From a virus, in the IMG/VR virus record IMGVR_UViG_3300048592_001221, positions 1 to 64,000 of that record: a DNA stretch of 64,000 nucleotides; one strand, written 5' to 3'. Position 1 is the first letter of the stretch; every line of letters starts with the position of its first letter. The translations under genes were made by a program, and so were the position numbers. The notes under the pieces are model-generated. The model searched no databases and was not told the origin of the DNA. It worked only from the letters and a program-made list of their open reading frames with translations. Positions 30,425 through 38,577 of this stretch are shown here, one piece after another.

Positions 30425-31186
30425 TTACATGGCTATCTCTTCGATTTCATGACCGGAATTGGCATGACCGTAAACCATTTGTTGCAAAAACTGGACTTCG
30501 TCGGCGATCTTCGATTCGATGCATTCCTTCTTCCAAACCTTAAGGTCAGGATCCCAGAAATACTTCCGCTCTCGAAGCGTGTCCTTGGTGTGAAAAGGCG
30601 AGCGCCAGGCGTAAATCCGCATAAGCCTTTGCGTATGGTTTTGAAGAAGCTCTCCAAAATGTGGAGCCATAAGCCTGAAGGTTGAGGCGCAGTCAAAGAC
30701 CGCGCGGTGAGGGAAGGGGTTCAAAAACCCATTGTCGCAGCCAAGATAGGCGAGCGACGTGCTTTTAAAACCTTTCTCCATCCAGTCGATGTGCTTGATC
30801 GTGCAGGCCCACCGCACCCCTTCGGCCCCAGCGAAAAACGGGGCTTTAAGAAGAAAGCCTTTATCGAAAAACGCGTTGTGCGCGACGTGAAGGTCAGTGC
30901 CCTCGACGTAGGAGCGGAGAACGTTCTGACTGAGACTTTTACCCTTGACGTCCTTATCGGTGATGCCCGTGAGTTTTGTGATCTCAGGAGGGATTGGTTT
31001 GCCCGGATCCCTAAGGCCACCGTAGACAGAAATTATGGAAGGAGAGCCGATGCGAAGACCTGTGTCCGTCTCCTCTTCTTCCCACTCAAACTTTACGGCC
31101 CCAATCTCGATGATGTCGCATGTTTCGGGGTCAAGACCTGTGGTCTCAACGTCCCAGACCACTCCTGTTTTTGTAACGATGCTCAT
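30425..31186 (-). CDS. DnaQ-like 3'-5' exonuclease, 253 aa
   Basis: DEDDh exonuclease. Exo I is V-W-D-V-E-T-T-G-L-D-P (Asp12, Glu14), Exo II is H-V-A-H-N-A-F-F-D near residue 99, and Exo III is P-H-R-A-V-F-D-C near residue 152. The C-terminal section with D-T-L-R-E-R-K-Y-F-W-D, V-W-K-K and F-L-Q-Q-M-V-Y-G is also found in other stand-alone phage and bacterial epsilon-like exonucleases. It could proofread or trim ends beside the family A polymerase, which has its own exonuclease domain. Start 31186 has AGGAGG upstream. Confidence 0.85.
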   Translation of the reverse strand: MSIVTKTGVVWDVETTGLDPETCDIIEIGAVKFEWEEEETDTGLRIGSPSIISVYGGLRDPGKPIPPEITKLTGITDKDVKGKSLSQNVLRSYVEGTDLHVAHNAFFDKGFLLKAPFFAGAEGVRWACTIKHIDWMEKGFKSTSLAYLGCDNGFLNPFPHRAVFDCASTFRLMAPHFGELLQNHTQRLMRIYAWRSPFHTKDTLRERKYFWDPDLKVWKKECIESKIADEVQFLQQMVYGHANSGHEIEEIAM

Positions 31187-31245
31187 AGGGCCTCCTGCAT
31201 GGGAATGCTTGACCTGATTTTCTCTGCAAAGCATTCATACACGAG

Positions 31246-31689
31246 TCAAATTCCAAAAGCATCCTCGAAGTATTGCTTGACGACCGTTGACTGATGCAAA
31301 CCAAAATCACGCATGACAAGCTTTCGCCGCAGTCGGAAGACGTGTTTTAAAACCAATCTCAAAGGACTTATGCCAAAAAACCTATGGACTCTCTTGTACT
31401 CGACGTGTTGCGAGAGGACGATCTCTTCCGCAATCCTGCCTTTTACGCGAAGGCAGGGCTTGTGGTCGCAAAGGTCGTCAACGTCAACGAGCCTTACGTA
31501 AAAAAGATGGGCCCCGCCGCAGACACAGGGCTCGATGCGAAGCCAGAGCGTCTCCCTGCTGAAAGGAAGGAAAACGCTCTGCATGTGGGTTTTCAGATGA
31601 GGGTCGGTATCATAACCAGGACCTTTTTCATTCCGCTGCGGAAGAGGGGGCTGGACAAGACGAAGGTGGAAGGATCTCTTTTTGGTCAT
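31246..31689 (-). CDS. Hypothetical protein, 147 aa
   Basis: Not recognised. Basic, with V-C-G-G-A-H-L-F-Y-V-R-L-V-D-V-D-D-L-C-D-H-K in the middle, which has Cys and His that might bind zinc together with E-P-C. The C-terminal half is arginine and leucine rich (SPLRLVLKHVFRLRRKLVMR). It overlaps the upstream zinc-ribbon gene by 62 bases. Confidence 0.5.
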   Translation of the reverse strand: MTKKRSFHLRLVQPPLPQRNEKGPGYDTDPHLKTHMQSVFLPFSRETLWLRIEPCVCGGAHLFYVRLVDVDDLCDHKPCLRVKGRIAEEIVLSQHVEYKRVHRFFGISPLRLVLKHVFRLRRKLVMRDFGLHQSTVVKQYFEDAFGI

Positions 31690-31858
31690 CAGAGAAGGCT
31701 CCTTTAAAATCGAATTCAGGATAAAACCAGCTGGACTCGGCCCTGTAAAACCCGAGCCGGCAGCTTTCGCAGAGAACGATGGAAAAGTCGAGACGGTAAA
31801 CCGTGCGGCACTCCGTCGTGCTGCTGCAGCGCTGGCATTGGTTGGTTTTAGCCACCAT
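31628..31858 (-). CDS. Small zinc-ribbon protein, 76 aa
   Basis: Two knuckles, C-Q-R-C near residue 8 and C-E-S-C near residue 30, make a single zinc ribbon. Start 31858 has GGAG nine bases upstream. The C-terminal 40 residues are aromatic then proline/serine rich, in the overlap with the next gene. Confidence 0.6.
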   Translation of the reverse strand: MVAKTNQCQRCSSTTECRTVYRLDFSIVLCESCRLGFYRAESSWFYPEFDFKGAFSDDQKEILPPSSCPAPSSAAE

Positions 31859-32591
31859 GATTGTTTGTCTCCAAAAGAGCAATGGTTGTTTCACACAGCA
31901 CCTTTTCAAGGCGCTGAAGGTGTTCGACGGAAAGCACCTTCAAAATGCGCTCGTCGCGGGTTTCGATCAATGCAAGAAGCCAACTGACATGAAGCGAGAA
32001 TGCCGTCACGGCGTTTTTCGGATGATGCTGATGGCTCGCTCCGCTCCTTTGAGAGGGCTGGGGTTGAGGAGACGGCTGAGGGGACACCCTCGGCAGCTCC
32101 AGAGGGGGCGGGAGCGGCTTTCGGATCTGAGGAAGCTCTGCATAAACGGGAACGCCTCCTGGACTGGCTCCCGGCCTTCTGAGACACCTGGCGTGAGCTT
32201 TGGTGACGGGATGCTCGAAGACGATCTCTTCGACGAGCGCACTCTCCAAGGCCTCGTGGTCGTATATACTGCCGTCAGCAAATACGACTTGAATTGGCAC
32301 ATTCTTTTTGAGCGGTTGCCGGGAGACCGGGTGGTGCTTTTGCTGGTGGGCCTTGTAGCATTCCACCGAGCACATGGGGGCCCGGCAAACCGTACCCGCG
32401 TCGGTCAGCATCGCGCATTCAAACAGGGCCTGCCTCGTCTGACACTCGGCGCAGCGAAGAGCGTAATGAGACCAGCAAAAACGAAGAGCGTCCTTGCCTG
32501 TCCCGTAAACCTTGGTCTCGCCACAGACCTTGCCTTCAGCGAGTTGGAAAATACAGCTAGCCGTCTCTGGAGTCGCGGTATATGACGCCAT
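31848..32591 (-). CDS. Cysteine-rich B-box/MYND-like protein, 247 aa
   Basis: The first 90 residues contain at least nine cysteines and several histidines: A-L-R-C-A-E-C-Q-T, then E-C-A-M-L, V-C-R-A-P-M-C-S-V-E-C-Y-K-A-H-Q-Q-K-H-H, which resembles a B-box or MYND-type zinc finger, rare in phages. A proline/glutamine-rich linker (PQPSPQPQPSQRSG) and a helical C-terminus (LALIETRDERILKVLSVEHL) follow. GAAGG precedes start 32591. Function not known; protein-protein contact is the usual role of such fingers. Confidence 0.55.
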   Translation of the reverse strand: MASYTATPETASCIFQLAEGKVCGETKVYGTGKDALRFCWSHYALRCAECQTRQALFECAMLTDAGTVCRAPMCSVECYKAHQQKHHPVSRQPLKKNVPIQVVFADGSIYDHEALESALVEEIVFEHPVTKAHARCLRRPGASPGGVPVYAELPQIRKPLPPPLELPRVSPQPSPQPQPSQRSGASHQHHPKNAVTAFSLHVSWLLALIETRDERILKVLSVEHLQRLEKVLCETTIALLETNNHGG

Positions 32592-32928
32592 AACCTTCCC
32601 CTTCAATCATTCGAGCAGCCCCAAGGTGGTCCTCAAAGACCTGCAGCCCGAGGACATGACGCCACATGGAGATCGGCTCCACGATCCACTGGACGTGCTC
32701 GGGTTTCTTCTCGTACTCATTATAAAGGCAGCTGAAGTAACGCGGGTGGATCTGAAAAATAAGAAGCTTGGGGTAGATGAGCACGCGGTAAGCCGGAACC
32801 CCGCGAAGGGCAAAGAAAACCCGGAAGTCCTGTCTTGTTTGCAAAGGAAGGGCAGCCCACGGCCGATCCTCGGGGAGGGGCAGCGGGCGGTTAGGGTTGG
32901 TCTTACTTTGTCCACGTGGGCCCGACAT
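32557..32928 (-). CDS. Hypothetical protein, 123 aa
   Basis: Not recognised. Aromatic and arginine rich, with a strand-rich middle (VPAYRVLIYPKLLIFQIHPR). It overlaps the C-terminal end of the polymerase gene by 26 bases and the downstream gene by 35, so it is part of the polymerase operon. Confidence 0.5.
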   Translation of the reverse strand: MSGPRGQSKTNPNRPLPLPEDRPWAALPLQTRQDFRVFFALRGVPAYRVLIYPKLLIFQIHPRYFSCLYNEYEKKPEHVQWIVEPISMWRHVLGLQVFEDHLGAARMIEGEGYGVIYRDSRDG

Positions 32929-34780
32929 TCTGCTCGACCTCCATAGGCACGGTTTTAAGCCACCTGTGAGCCGCCTCCTCCATGAGCTTTTTCTTGACTG
33001 GCGCGAAGGAGGGGGAGTCGTCCTTGTGCGTTCTGGTTACAACTTCATCATACACCTGGTTCATAAATTTGGTCCTGATCCCGTTCTTGCGCGCGTATTG
33101 CCGGATAAGCACCATCGCAAGTTTGGTCATTTCCGCATTCATGGCCTGAATCTTAAAGTTTCCGCCCTGTCGCTCGATTCGGGAGATGAGCCCCTTGTAG
33201 GCGAAGTCCTGCCGCCCGCGCGGGAACTTCTCCACGTCGGTCGGATCAGGAAGGCGATAGTAGCGGCGACGGCCGAAAAGGTCGCTCACCCAACCTTTCT
33301 CAGCAGCCTCCCTCCCCACGGCGCGAAGGTAGTCGATACCCACCGAGAACTCCTGGATATACTTGTCGTAGAGCTCCTGGCCCGTTTCGATGGACATCTG
33401 CCGGCCTTCAGGATCGCGGTAGCCCTGGGCATTGATCTGATCGACAAGGGAATAGACTCCCATGCCGTAGATGATCCCAAAGTTCACCGCCTTGGCCGCA
33501 TTCCGCAGGTGAGGGTTCACCTTCTTGGAAACCTCGCGGGCAAAGCATTTTGTAGCCGCGTAGGAGTGAACGTCCACCTTTCTGTTGAAGGCGTCGCGGA
33601 GCTGTGGATCGCCCGAGATTTCAGCCCAGATCCTAAGCTCACAGCCGGAAAAATCGTCCGTTTCAATCAGCTCGTAAGGCTCGCCGTGAAAGCACACCCG
33701 CATCTCCAGGTCACGCGGGATATTGAGCGGGTTGAATTTGCCGTCGGTCGCCTTGGAAGGTCTTCCTGTTTCAGCGCCCATCTGCTTATACATGGGGTGG
33801 ATGCGGCCCGTGGCCGGGTGCTCGGCGTCGAGGAAGGTTTGACCAAAGTCGGTGATTCTCTTTTTAAGGGCTCGGTACTGTTTGATGGCATCCACGAACT
33901 CGTTGTTTTCTATCTTCAGGAGGGTTTTCTTGCTCGTGTCGTTGAGCGGAACCTGTTCCCATACGCGGGTCTTACGGTTCTGCTCGGTCTTGGTCACGCC
34001 CATCTTTTGCAGAAGCTCCAGGATCTGCTCGGTCGAGGCGTAGTTGATGTCAGGCTTTCCGAAAAGATCGCTTTGGACGTAAGGCCTCGCCATGACGTCG
34101 AGGTAGTTCTCAATATCGAGGAGTTTTTTGAGATTGATCTCCATAAGCTTTCGCCACTCGGCACTGTTGAGGTAGTGTCCCTCCAGCTCCATTTCGCAAA
34201 AGCAGGGAAGCACATCGCACTCAAGAAGCCAGACGTTGGCGAGGTCGTCCCGGAAAAGGGCCTCGCACTGCTTTTGGGCAAGGGGCAGGAGGAACTTGAC
34301 GTCGTTGCCGGCGTACTCAATCGACTCGCGGCTGTACTCGCCGTGGATCATCCCCTTGCCGAAGATCTTTCGCTCCTCCTTTGAAATAACGACATCGAGA
34401 TAGGAGAGGAGGACGTCGTCAAGACCGAAGCCGTTGAACCTTTTCCCGTTGAAAAGAAGGTGCTCGGCGAGGAAGGTATCGCGGATATTTTCAAGCTCGA
34501 TCCCGTAGTTCGCCTTCACCATCTTCCAGTCAAAGGCCATGTTGTGGGCGATTTTTTTATGGGAGGTGCTCTCAAAGAAAGGTCTCAAGGGCTCAAGCGA
34601 GGCCGTTCGCGTGTCGATGATGTACTGGTCGTCGTAGTTGCCGATCTGAAACATGAGTATGGAGTCCACGAGCGGGTCGAGGCCTGTTGTTTCCGAGTCA
34701 ACACCCCAGGCCGGCTTACCCATGACTGTCGGCAAAAGCTCGTGAACTTCCTGCGTGGTTCGCAGCAGCTTGACATTCAT
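32903..34780 (-). CDS. polA-like: Family A DNA polymerase with 3'-5' exonuclease, 625 aa
   Basis: Replicative polymerase of the phage. The exonuclease domain (1-200) has G-V-D-S-E-T-T-G (Asp28, Glu30), H-N-M-A-F-D (Asp84) and Y-A-G-N-D (Tyr156, Asp160). The polymerase domain has motif A D-D-F-S-G-C-E-L-R (375-383), motif B R-x-x-x-K-A-V-N-F-G-I-I-Y-G (426-439) and motif C Q-V-Y-D-E-V (576-581). Motif C is normally V-H-D-E; the histidine is tyrosine here. No 5'-3' exonuclease domain is present and the length is normal for phage Pol A. Its 5' end faces the 34851 gene divergently. Confidence 0.95.
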   Translation of the reverse strand: MNVKLLRTTQEVHELLPTVMGKPAWGVDSETTGLDPLVDSILMFQIGNYDDQYIIDTRTASLEPLRPFFESTSHKKIAHNMAFDWKMVKANYGIELENIRDTFLAEHLLFNGKRFNGFGLDDVLLSYLDVVISKEERKIFGKGMIHGEYSRESIEYAGNDVKFLLPLAQKQCEALFRDDLANVWLLECDVLPCFCEMELEGHYLNSAEWRKLMEINLKKLLDIENYLDVMARPYVQSDLFGKPDINYASTEQILELLQKMGVTKTEQNRKTRVWEQVPLNDTSKKTLLKIENNEFVDAIKQYRALKKRITDFGQTFLDAEHPATGRIHPMYKQMGAETGRPSKATDGKFNPLNIPRDLEMRVCFHGEPYELIETDDFSGCELRIWAEISGDPQLRDAFNRKVDVHSYAATKCFAREVSKKVNPHLRNAAKAVNFGIIYGMGVYSLVDQINAQGYRDPEGRQMSIETGQELYDKYIQEFSVGIDYLRAVGREAAEKGWVSDLFGRRRYYRLPDPTDVEKFPRGRQDFAYKGLISRIERQGGNFKIQAMNAEMTKLAMVLIRQYARKNGIRTKFMNQVYDEVVTRTHKDDSPSFAPVKKKLMEEAAHRWLKTVPMEVEQNVGPTWTK

Positions 34781-34850
34781 TTAGACTCCGAAAATATTAG
34801 AGCATAGGATTTTCCAACGAGCTTATACCGCAATCCTGAAAGGATCACGC

Positions 34851-35171
34851 ATGGATTTGAGGCCACGGCGACCGAGGCTTTGTCTGCCAGGACTTGTCTT
34901 TTTGGCGTCTCTGCTTTTGGGCTCAACCCCGGCAGAGGGGAAGCAGGAGTGGATCTGTAAAAAAAATGGAGTGGTCCGTAAACTCCTGATCCAGGCCGAG
35001 CCCTACGGCGTTCTCCCCTGTGAGATCGTCTACAGGAAAGCAGACGAGGGTAGACCCGACGCCATCATTGGCAAGGCTCTGCGGGATTTTTCCTTTTGTG
35101 AGGCGAAGGCTGAAGAGGTTGCGCTCAAGCTCCAAAATAGCGATTGGGACTGCGAGCGGGAGGATTCATAA
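34851..35171 (+). CDS. Small secreted cysteine-rich protein, 106 aa
   Basis: The N-terminus M-D-L-R-P-R-R-P-R-L-C-L-P-G-L-V-F-L-A-S-L-L-L-G is a signal peptide with a basic n-region and cleavage near A-E-G. The mature part has W-I-C-K-K-N-G, L-P-C-E-I-V-Y, F-C-E-A-K-A and D-W-D-C-E: four cysteines for two disulfides. The pattern recalls small bacterial periplasmic proteins of unknown function. GAAAGGAT lies upstream. It is the only plus gene between 23.6 and 40.4 kb, so it looks like an inserted cargo (moron) gene. Confidence 0.6.
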   Translation: MDLRPRRPRLCLPGLVFLASLLLGSTPAEGKQEWICKKNGVVRKLLIQAEPYGVLPCEIVYRKADEGRPDAIIGKALRDFSFCEAKAEEVALKLQNSDWDCEREDS

Positions 35172-35176
35172 CTGGA

Positions 35177-35196
35177 TATGGTTATGGTTATGGTTA
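35177..35196. repeat. Tandem hexamer TATGGT x3
   Basis: Three exact copies of TATGGT follow the 34851-35171 gene directly after its stop. Short tandem arrays like this may vary in copy number. No role is apparent. Confidence 0.6.
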
Positions 35197-35205
35197 GTCC
35201 ACAGC

Positions 35206-35234
35206 TAAAAAGAGCCGGGCTGCCCCGGCGGCTC
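35206..35234 (-). terminator. Minus-strand terminator after glycosyltransferase locus
   Basis: On the minus strand the stem GAGCCG/CGGCTC with further inner pairing is followed by TTTTT-like sequence (A-run at 35206-35210 on plus). It would end the 39.6-35.3 kb transcript. The rest of 35235-35349 shows no gene. Confidence 0.6.
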
Positions 35235-35349
35235 GGCCGAAGCCACAGTTATGACAACGACAGCGTCGCCTATACCGTTCTTTCGTCTGCCCCCATCTCT
35301 CGCGGCAGGCGGAAAAACGTATTTTTTCCTTCACAATACTTATACCCGA

Positions 35350-36294
35350 CTAGCTGAATATTTTTTGAAGTAGTGCCCGTGGCGGGCTTGCGCGCGGATA
35401 CTGCGCGTGGCAGAGCGCGTCGAGCACCTGCCAACGAATGGAAGGGTCCGCTTCCCAGCTGAGGATTCCTCGTGGATTTTTCCACATGCGATCCCCTTCG
35501 TAGAAAACGCCTTTGCCGCTGGCCACACTGAGCCCGAGGGCGCCCACACGCTTTCCGTGGACGAGGGCTTCGATGAGGCTTGTCGAATTGATCCCAATCA
35601 CGAACTCCGCCCCTGGCACGAGATCGTTGATAGGCACGTTTTTCGGAACCATTGTCACGTTATTGAAGTCGAAAAGTGTATCGTCCATTGGGTGGAGCTT
35701 TACAACGAGGGGGTAGTCAGGGAAATGCCTTTGCACAAAACCCACAAGGCTTGCCATCGACTTGAAGTAAGGGCTGTCGTAGACGATGGAGGTGTCGCGC
35801 TCCAGCTGGAGAGGGACGAGGATATAGTTCCGCGGCAGCTGCATTTCGGGGCGCGAGGGCTTATAGATGTTCTTGAGCTCGCGCATCGTCGCAAAAACCC
35901 GATCCGGCTTTCCTTTGTAACGTTCCCACGAGGTCAAAAGCGAACTCCTCGCACCCGTCCCCTTTGGGTCGATGTAGTTATTTTCCCTCTGGGGAAGCCA
36001 GCCGTGTTCCATATAAAGCGTTCGCCACCTCTGCTCAATGCAGCGGGCGGCGGCATGGATGGCCTTATGAAAACCATTAAAGATGATGACGCGATCCGGG
36101 TCGAAAGCCACAAGCGGGGCGAGATCGAAAAGGGCCCAGCTGCAGCTTCCAAACCGCACACGAGGGTCGGACGGGCCGACGGCACCGCTATAAACGGCCA
36201 TGACCTCATGCCCTGCCTCAAGAAGAAGTCTGGCAATCGGGGCGAAGGAATACTCGTAGCCGTTTTTATCAGTGTCGATCAGAGCGACTCTCAT
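35350..36294 (-). CDS. Capsule-synthesis-type glycosyltransferase, 314 aa
   Basis: The fold suggestion is GT-B, as in KpsS/KpsC or CDP-glycerol transferases. The N-terminal V-A-L-I-D-T-D-K-N-G-Y-E-Y begins a Rossmann unit; the C-terminal half has P-L-V-V-K-L-H-P-M-D near 200 and G-I-N-S-T-S-L-I-E-A-L-V-H-G-K-R-V near 240, the K-x-H-P and S-T-S-x-x-E-A motifs that bind the nucleotide sugar in that group. Start 36294 has GGAG upstream, three bases from the stop of the preceding gene. It probably adds sugar to a virion protein, host surface or DNA base. Confidence 0.65.
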   Translation of the reverse strand: MRVALIDTDKNGYEYSFAPIARLLLEAGHEVMAVYSGAVGPSDPRVRFGSCSWALFDLAPLVAFDPDRVIIFNGFHKAIHAAARCIEQRWRTLYMEHGWLPQRENNYIDPKGTGARSSLLTSWERYKGKPDRVFATMRELKNIYKPSRPEMQLPRNYILVPLQLERDTSIVYDSPYFKSMASLVGFVQRHFPDYPLVVKLHPMDDTLFDFNNVTMVPKNVPINDLVPGAEFVIGINSTSLIEALVHGKRVGALGLSVASGKGVFYEGDRMWKNPRGILSWEADPSIRWQVLDALCHAQYPRASPPRALLQKIFS

Positions 36295-36296
36295 GC

Positions 36297-38243
36297 CTAC
36301 TCCAGCCATTTGGCCCGAACGCGGGCAGCAATCTCTTTGTTCATCTCGTTGAGGGCGGTCATGTGCTGCTGGCCCGCCTTCGATATTGCATCGTGGTTTT
36401 CAGCTATACATCGGAGCGCCTGCGCGATTTCATAAGGGTCTTCAAAGTGCGGGTTGCGGCAAACGTTCAGGATTCCCGGGGCGTCCTTTAACACCGGAGT
36501 GATCGGCGTTGTCAGGATCGGAACCCCCATGAGAAGACTCTCGGCCGTCAGGTAGCTGTAGACTTCACTGAGACTCATGCAAAGGTTGATCTGCATGCTC
36601 CCGACAAGACGATAGTAGGCCTCATCGGATGGAAGTCTTGGGTGGCGCTTTGGGGTGATGCCGAGCGATTCGAGGGACTGCGGGTGCTGGATGGCCTGGA
36701 TATGCACGTCGGCTCCCGCCATGTCCGCTGCTATTATCTGGGCATCCATATTTTTCCAGGGCTGACCCGAACCCCAGATGCCGACATGAAAACCCTCAAG
36801 TTTTGGCACAGGGTGGAGCTCGGCGGCAACGACGTTGGGCAGGAAATCGGTTTCGATTCCGTAATGGGTCCATGTTTTCGCAAGCCCTTCGTGAGGGGTC
36901 GCCACGAAGTCGAAAAACCCGGCCTTTGCGGCTTTGAGCCCATGGAACATCCACTCGCGGTTGACGTGATTGAATTCGTTGAGGATGTAGCTCGCGTGCC
37001 ACGTGAGGACCGTCGTGCAGCCCTCAGCCTTTGCCGCATGAAGAACATTCTCCCAGGCCATCTGATAACAGCCGAAGACCACCACCTTCGGCCTTGTAAG
37101 CTTGATCGTCCGGACGGCGTCCTGCGGCGTTGAGAAGTTCGTACACACCCCATCAAGAGCGCGCCTGACGCCCCACCAGTCGTGGCACGTGACACCCAGA
37201 ACAGCGTTGCTTAAGGGAATTCTCCCGCGTGCGGCACGAGGAGGATTTGGGTTTTTCCTGATGCGGCCGAGCGTAAGATCAACCCAGAGCTCTTCATAGG
37301 CGCGAGCCATCTTTGCGGCAGAAAGATCGAGCGCAAGAGGGGTAAGCGTTGCCCCTTCAGGCGACCATAGTTTTGGCAAAAGAGCCCGCATCTCACTGTC
37401 CGAGTCAGCGACGAAGGCATGCTTGTCACGCTCGATCCAGTGACAGACGCCCCCGCAGTTAAAGACCAGGGTTGGGAGGCCGCAAGCCAGGGCCTCGGCT
37501 ATGGAAAGTCCGAAACCTTCGCTGGGGCTGTAACTCACGAAAAAGTCCCAGTCGTGGTAGTAGCGCACCGTATCGGGCGTGTAGTCGCGGACCTTGACGT
37601 TAAAAATTGCCTCGTCCTTAAGCTTTTTTTTGTAGCCGCCGTAGTCCACGCCGACAAGCTCGAACTCGGCGGGCTGCCCGGCCATCAGGCTTATCAGCTC
37701 CGGGATGCCCTTGCCCCACCCGGCCTCAAGCCGTCCCGTGAACCCACCCTTGGGGATTGCGCGCTTTGTCCGCTGCGGTGCGGGGGTAAAGACTGAGGTG
37801 TCCACGCCGTTCGGGATGACCCTCGTCAGGACATCGGGCATCTTCGATTTGAAATACTTCTCGGCATCGGGCGATACGCAGACGACGATGTCGGTCAGGT
37901 CTTTTGCGTAGCTTGTTGAATCACCGCCAAAGCCGAGACGATTGTGGACAACCTCGACCGTCTTCGGGCGATGCCTTGCCTTTTTCAGAGCGCCGTACAT
38001 GGTATGGGAGTGGTAGAAATGGATCACATCGGGGCGACTCTGGTCGATAACTTTTGCAAGATTCATCGGCGAGAAAACGCGATAGGCCACGACACGAGGA
38101 AGCGACTTAACGAAGGCCTCTACCTCCGGGTATTCGTATGTAACCACGGGAGCGATGCCGGGCGAGAGGTGGCGGATAAGATACTGGATCTGCGTTTCCG
38201 CACCGCCAACGGCCGGAAAGGGGATGTGAAAGAGGACCTTCAT
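36297..38243 (-). CDS. Double-domain glycosyltransferase (GT4-like), 648 aa
   Basis: Two GT-B transferase units in one chain. Unit 1 (1-340): P-A-V-G-G-A-E-T-Q near residue 10, V-I-P-N-G-V-D at 142-148, and S-E-G-F-G-L-S-I-A-E-A-L-A-C-G at 241-255, the E-x7-E motif of retaining GT4 enzymes. Unit 2 (about 360-648): T-W-H-A-S-Y near 428, D-F-L-P-N-V-V near 474 and E-V-Y-S-Y-L-T-A-E-S-L-L-M-G near 565, again an E-x7-E-like block. GT4 enzymes use activated sugars. The fusion suggests two consecutive sugar transfers. The next gene overlaps by four bases. Confidence 0.8.
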   Translation of the reverse strand: MKVLFHIPFPAVGGAETQIQYLIRHLSPGIAPVVTYEYPEVEAFVKSLPRVVAYRVFSPMNLAKVIDQSRPDVIHFYHSHTMYGALKKARHRPKTVEVVHNRLGFGGDSTSYAKDLTDIVVCVSPDAEKYFKSKMPDVLTRVIPNGVDTSVFTPAPQRTKRAIPKGGFTGRLEAGWGKGIPELISLMAGQPAEFELVGVDYGGYKKKLKDEAIFNVKVRDYTPDTVRYYHDWDFFVSYSPSEGFGLSIAEALACGLPTLVFNCGGVCHWIERDKHAFVADSDSEMRALLPKLWSPEGATLTPLALDLSAAKMARAYEELWVDLTLGRIRKNPNPPRAARGRIPLSNAVLGVTCHDWWGVRRALDGVCTNFSTPQDAVRTIKLTRPKVVVFGCYQMAWENVLHAAKAEGCTTVLTWHASYILNEFNHVNREWMFHGLKAAKAGFFDFVATPHEGLAKTWTHYGIETDFLPNVVAAELHPVPKLEGFHVGIWGSGQPWKNMDAQIIAADMAGADVHIQAIQHPQSLESLGITPKRHPRLPSDEAYYRLVGSMQINLCMSLSEVYSYLTAESLLMGVPILTTPITPVLKDAPGILNVCRNPHFEDPYEIAQALRCIAENHDAISKAGQQHMTALNEMNKEIAARVRAKWLE

Positions 38244-38569
38244 TTTTCGCCTCCATCCTTTCTTTGGCGGAGGTTATCTCTAATCTGGTAAGCCTCGCTC
38301 AGAGCCTCCTCGGTCAGGCCGTAATCCGGATCGAGGACAGCTCCGAAAAGCCGATCAGGTTGAGACGTTTCCTTTGGCTTTTGAAGGATGAGCCGAAGAC
38401 GTACGAGCTCATTGTCGACGTGCTCCTGGGCTGCCGCCATCAGTATGAGCTTATCCTCAGGGGCGGAGGCCTGGGCGGCAAGACAGATGCTTTTAAAGGC
38501 CGACGCAACGTGATAGGGCATTCTTAGAGCTTCAATCACGGGATCCGGATCGAAGGGCTTGTCGTTCAT
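38240..38569 (-). CDS. Hypothetical protein, 109 aa
   Basis: Not recognised. It lies between two glycosyltransferase genes and overlaps the downstream one by four bases. Helical (HVASAFKSICLAAQASAPED; LMAAAQEHVDNELVRLRLIL) with an acidic N-terminus. Its position suggests a partner or small subunit, but nothing in the sequence proves this. Confidence 0.5.
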   Translation of the reverse strand: MNDKPFDPDPVIEALRMPYHVASAFKSICLAAQASAPEDKLILMAAAQEHVDNELVRLRLILQKPKETSQPDRLFGAVLDPDYGLTEEALSEAYQIRDNLRQRKDGGEK

Positions 38570-38577
38570 GGACTCTC

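Noticed and set aside
31803-32585. A 260-codon plus-strand frame opposite the cysteine-rich gene
   Set aside because: The minus-strand product has an ordered cysteine/histidine pattern and a ribosome site; the plus frame does not.
32897-34384. A 495-codon plus-strand open frame opposite the DNA polymerase
   Set aside because: It is antisense to a gene with all family A polymerase motifs, has no ribosome site at its start, and its product has no recognisable fold; GC-rich codon use creates such shadows.
35407-36435. A 342-codon plus-strand frame opposite the capsule-type transferase
   Set aside because: Antisense to a gene with clear transferase motifs and a good ribosome site; the shadow crosses the boundary of two real genes.
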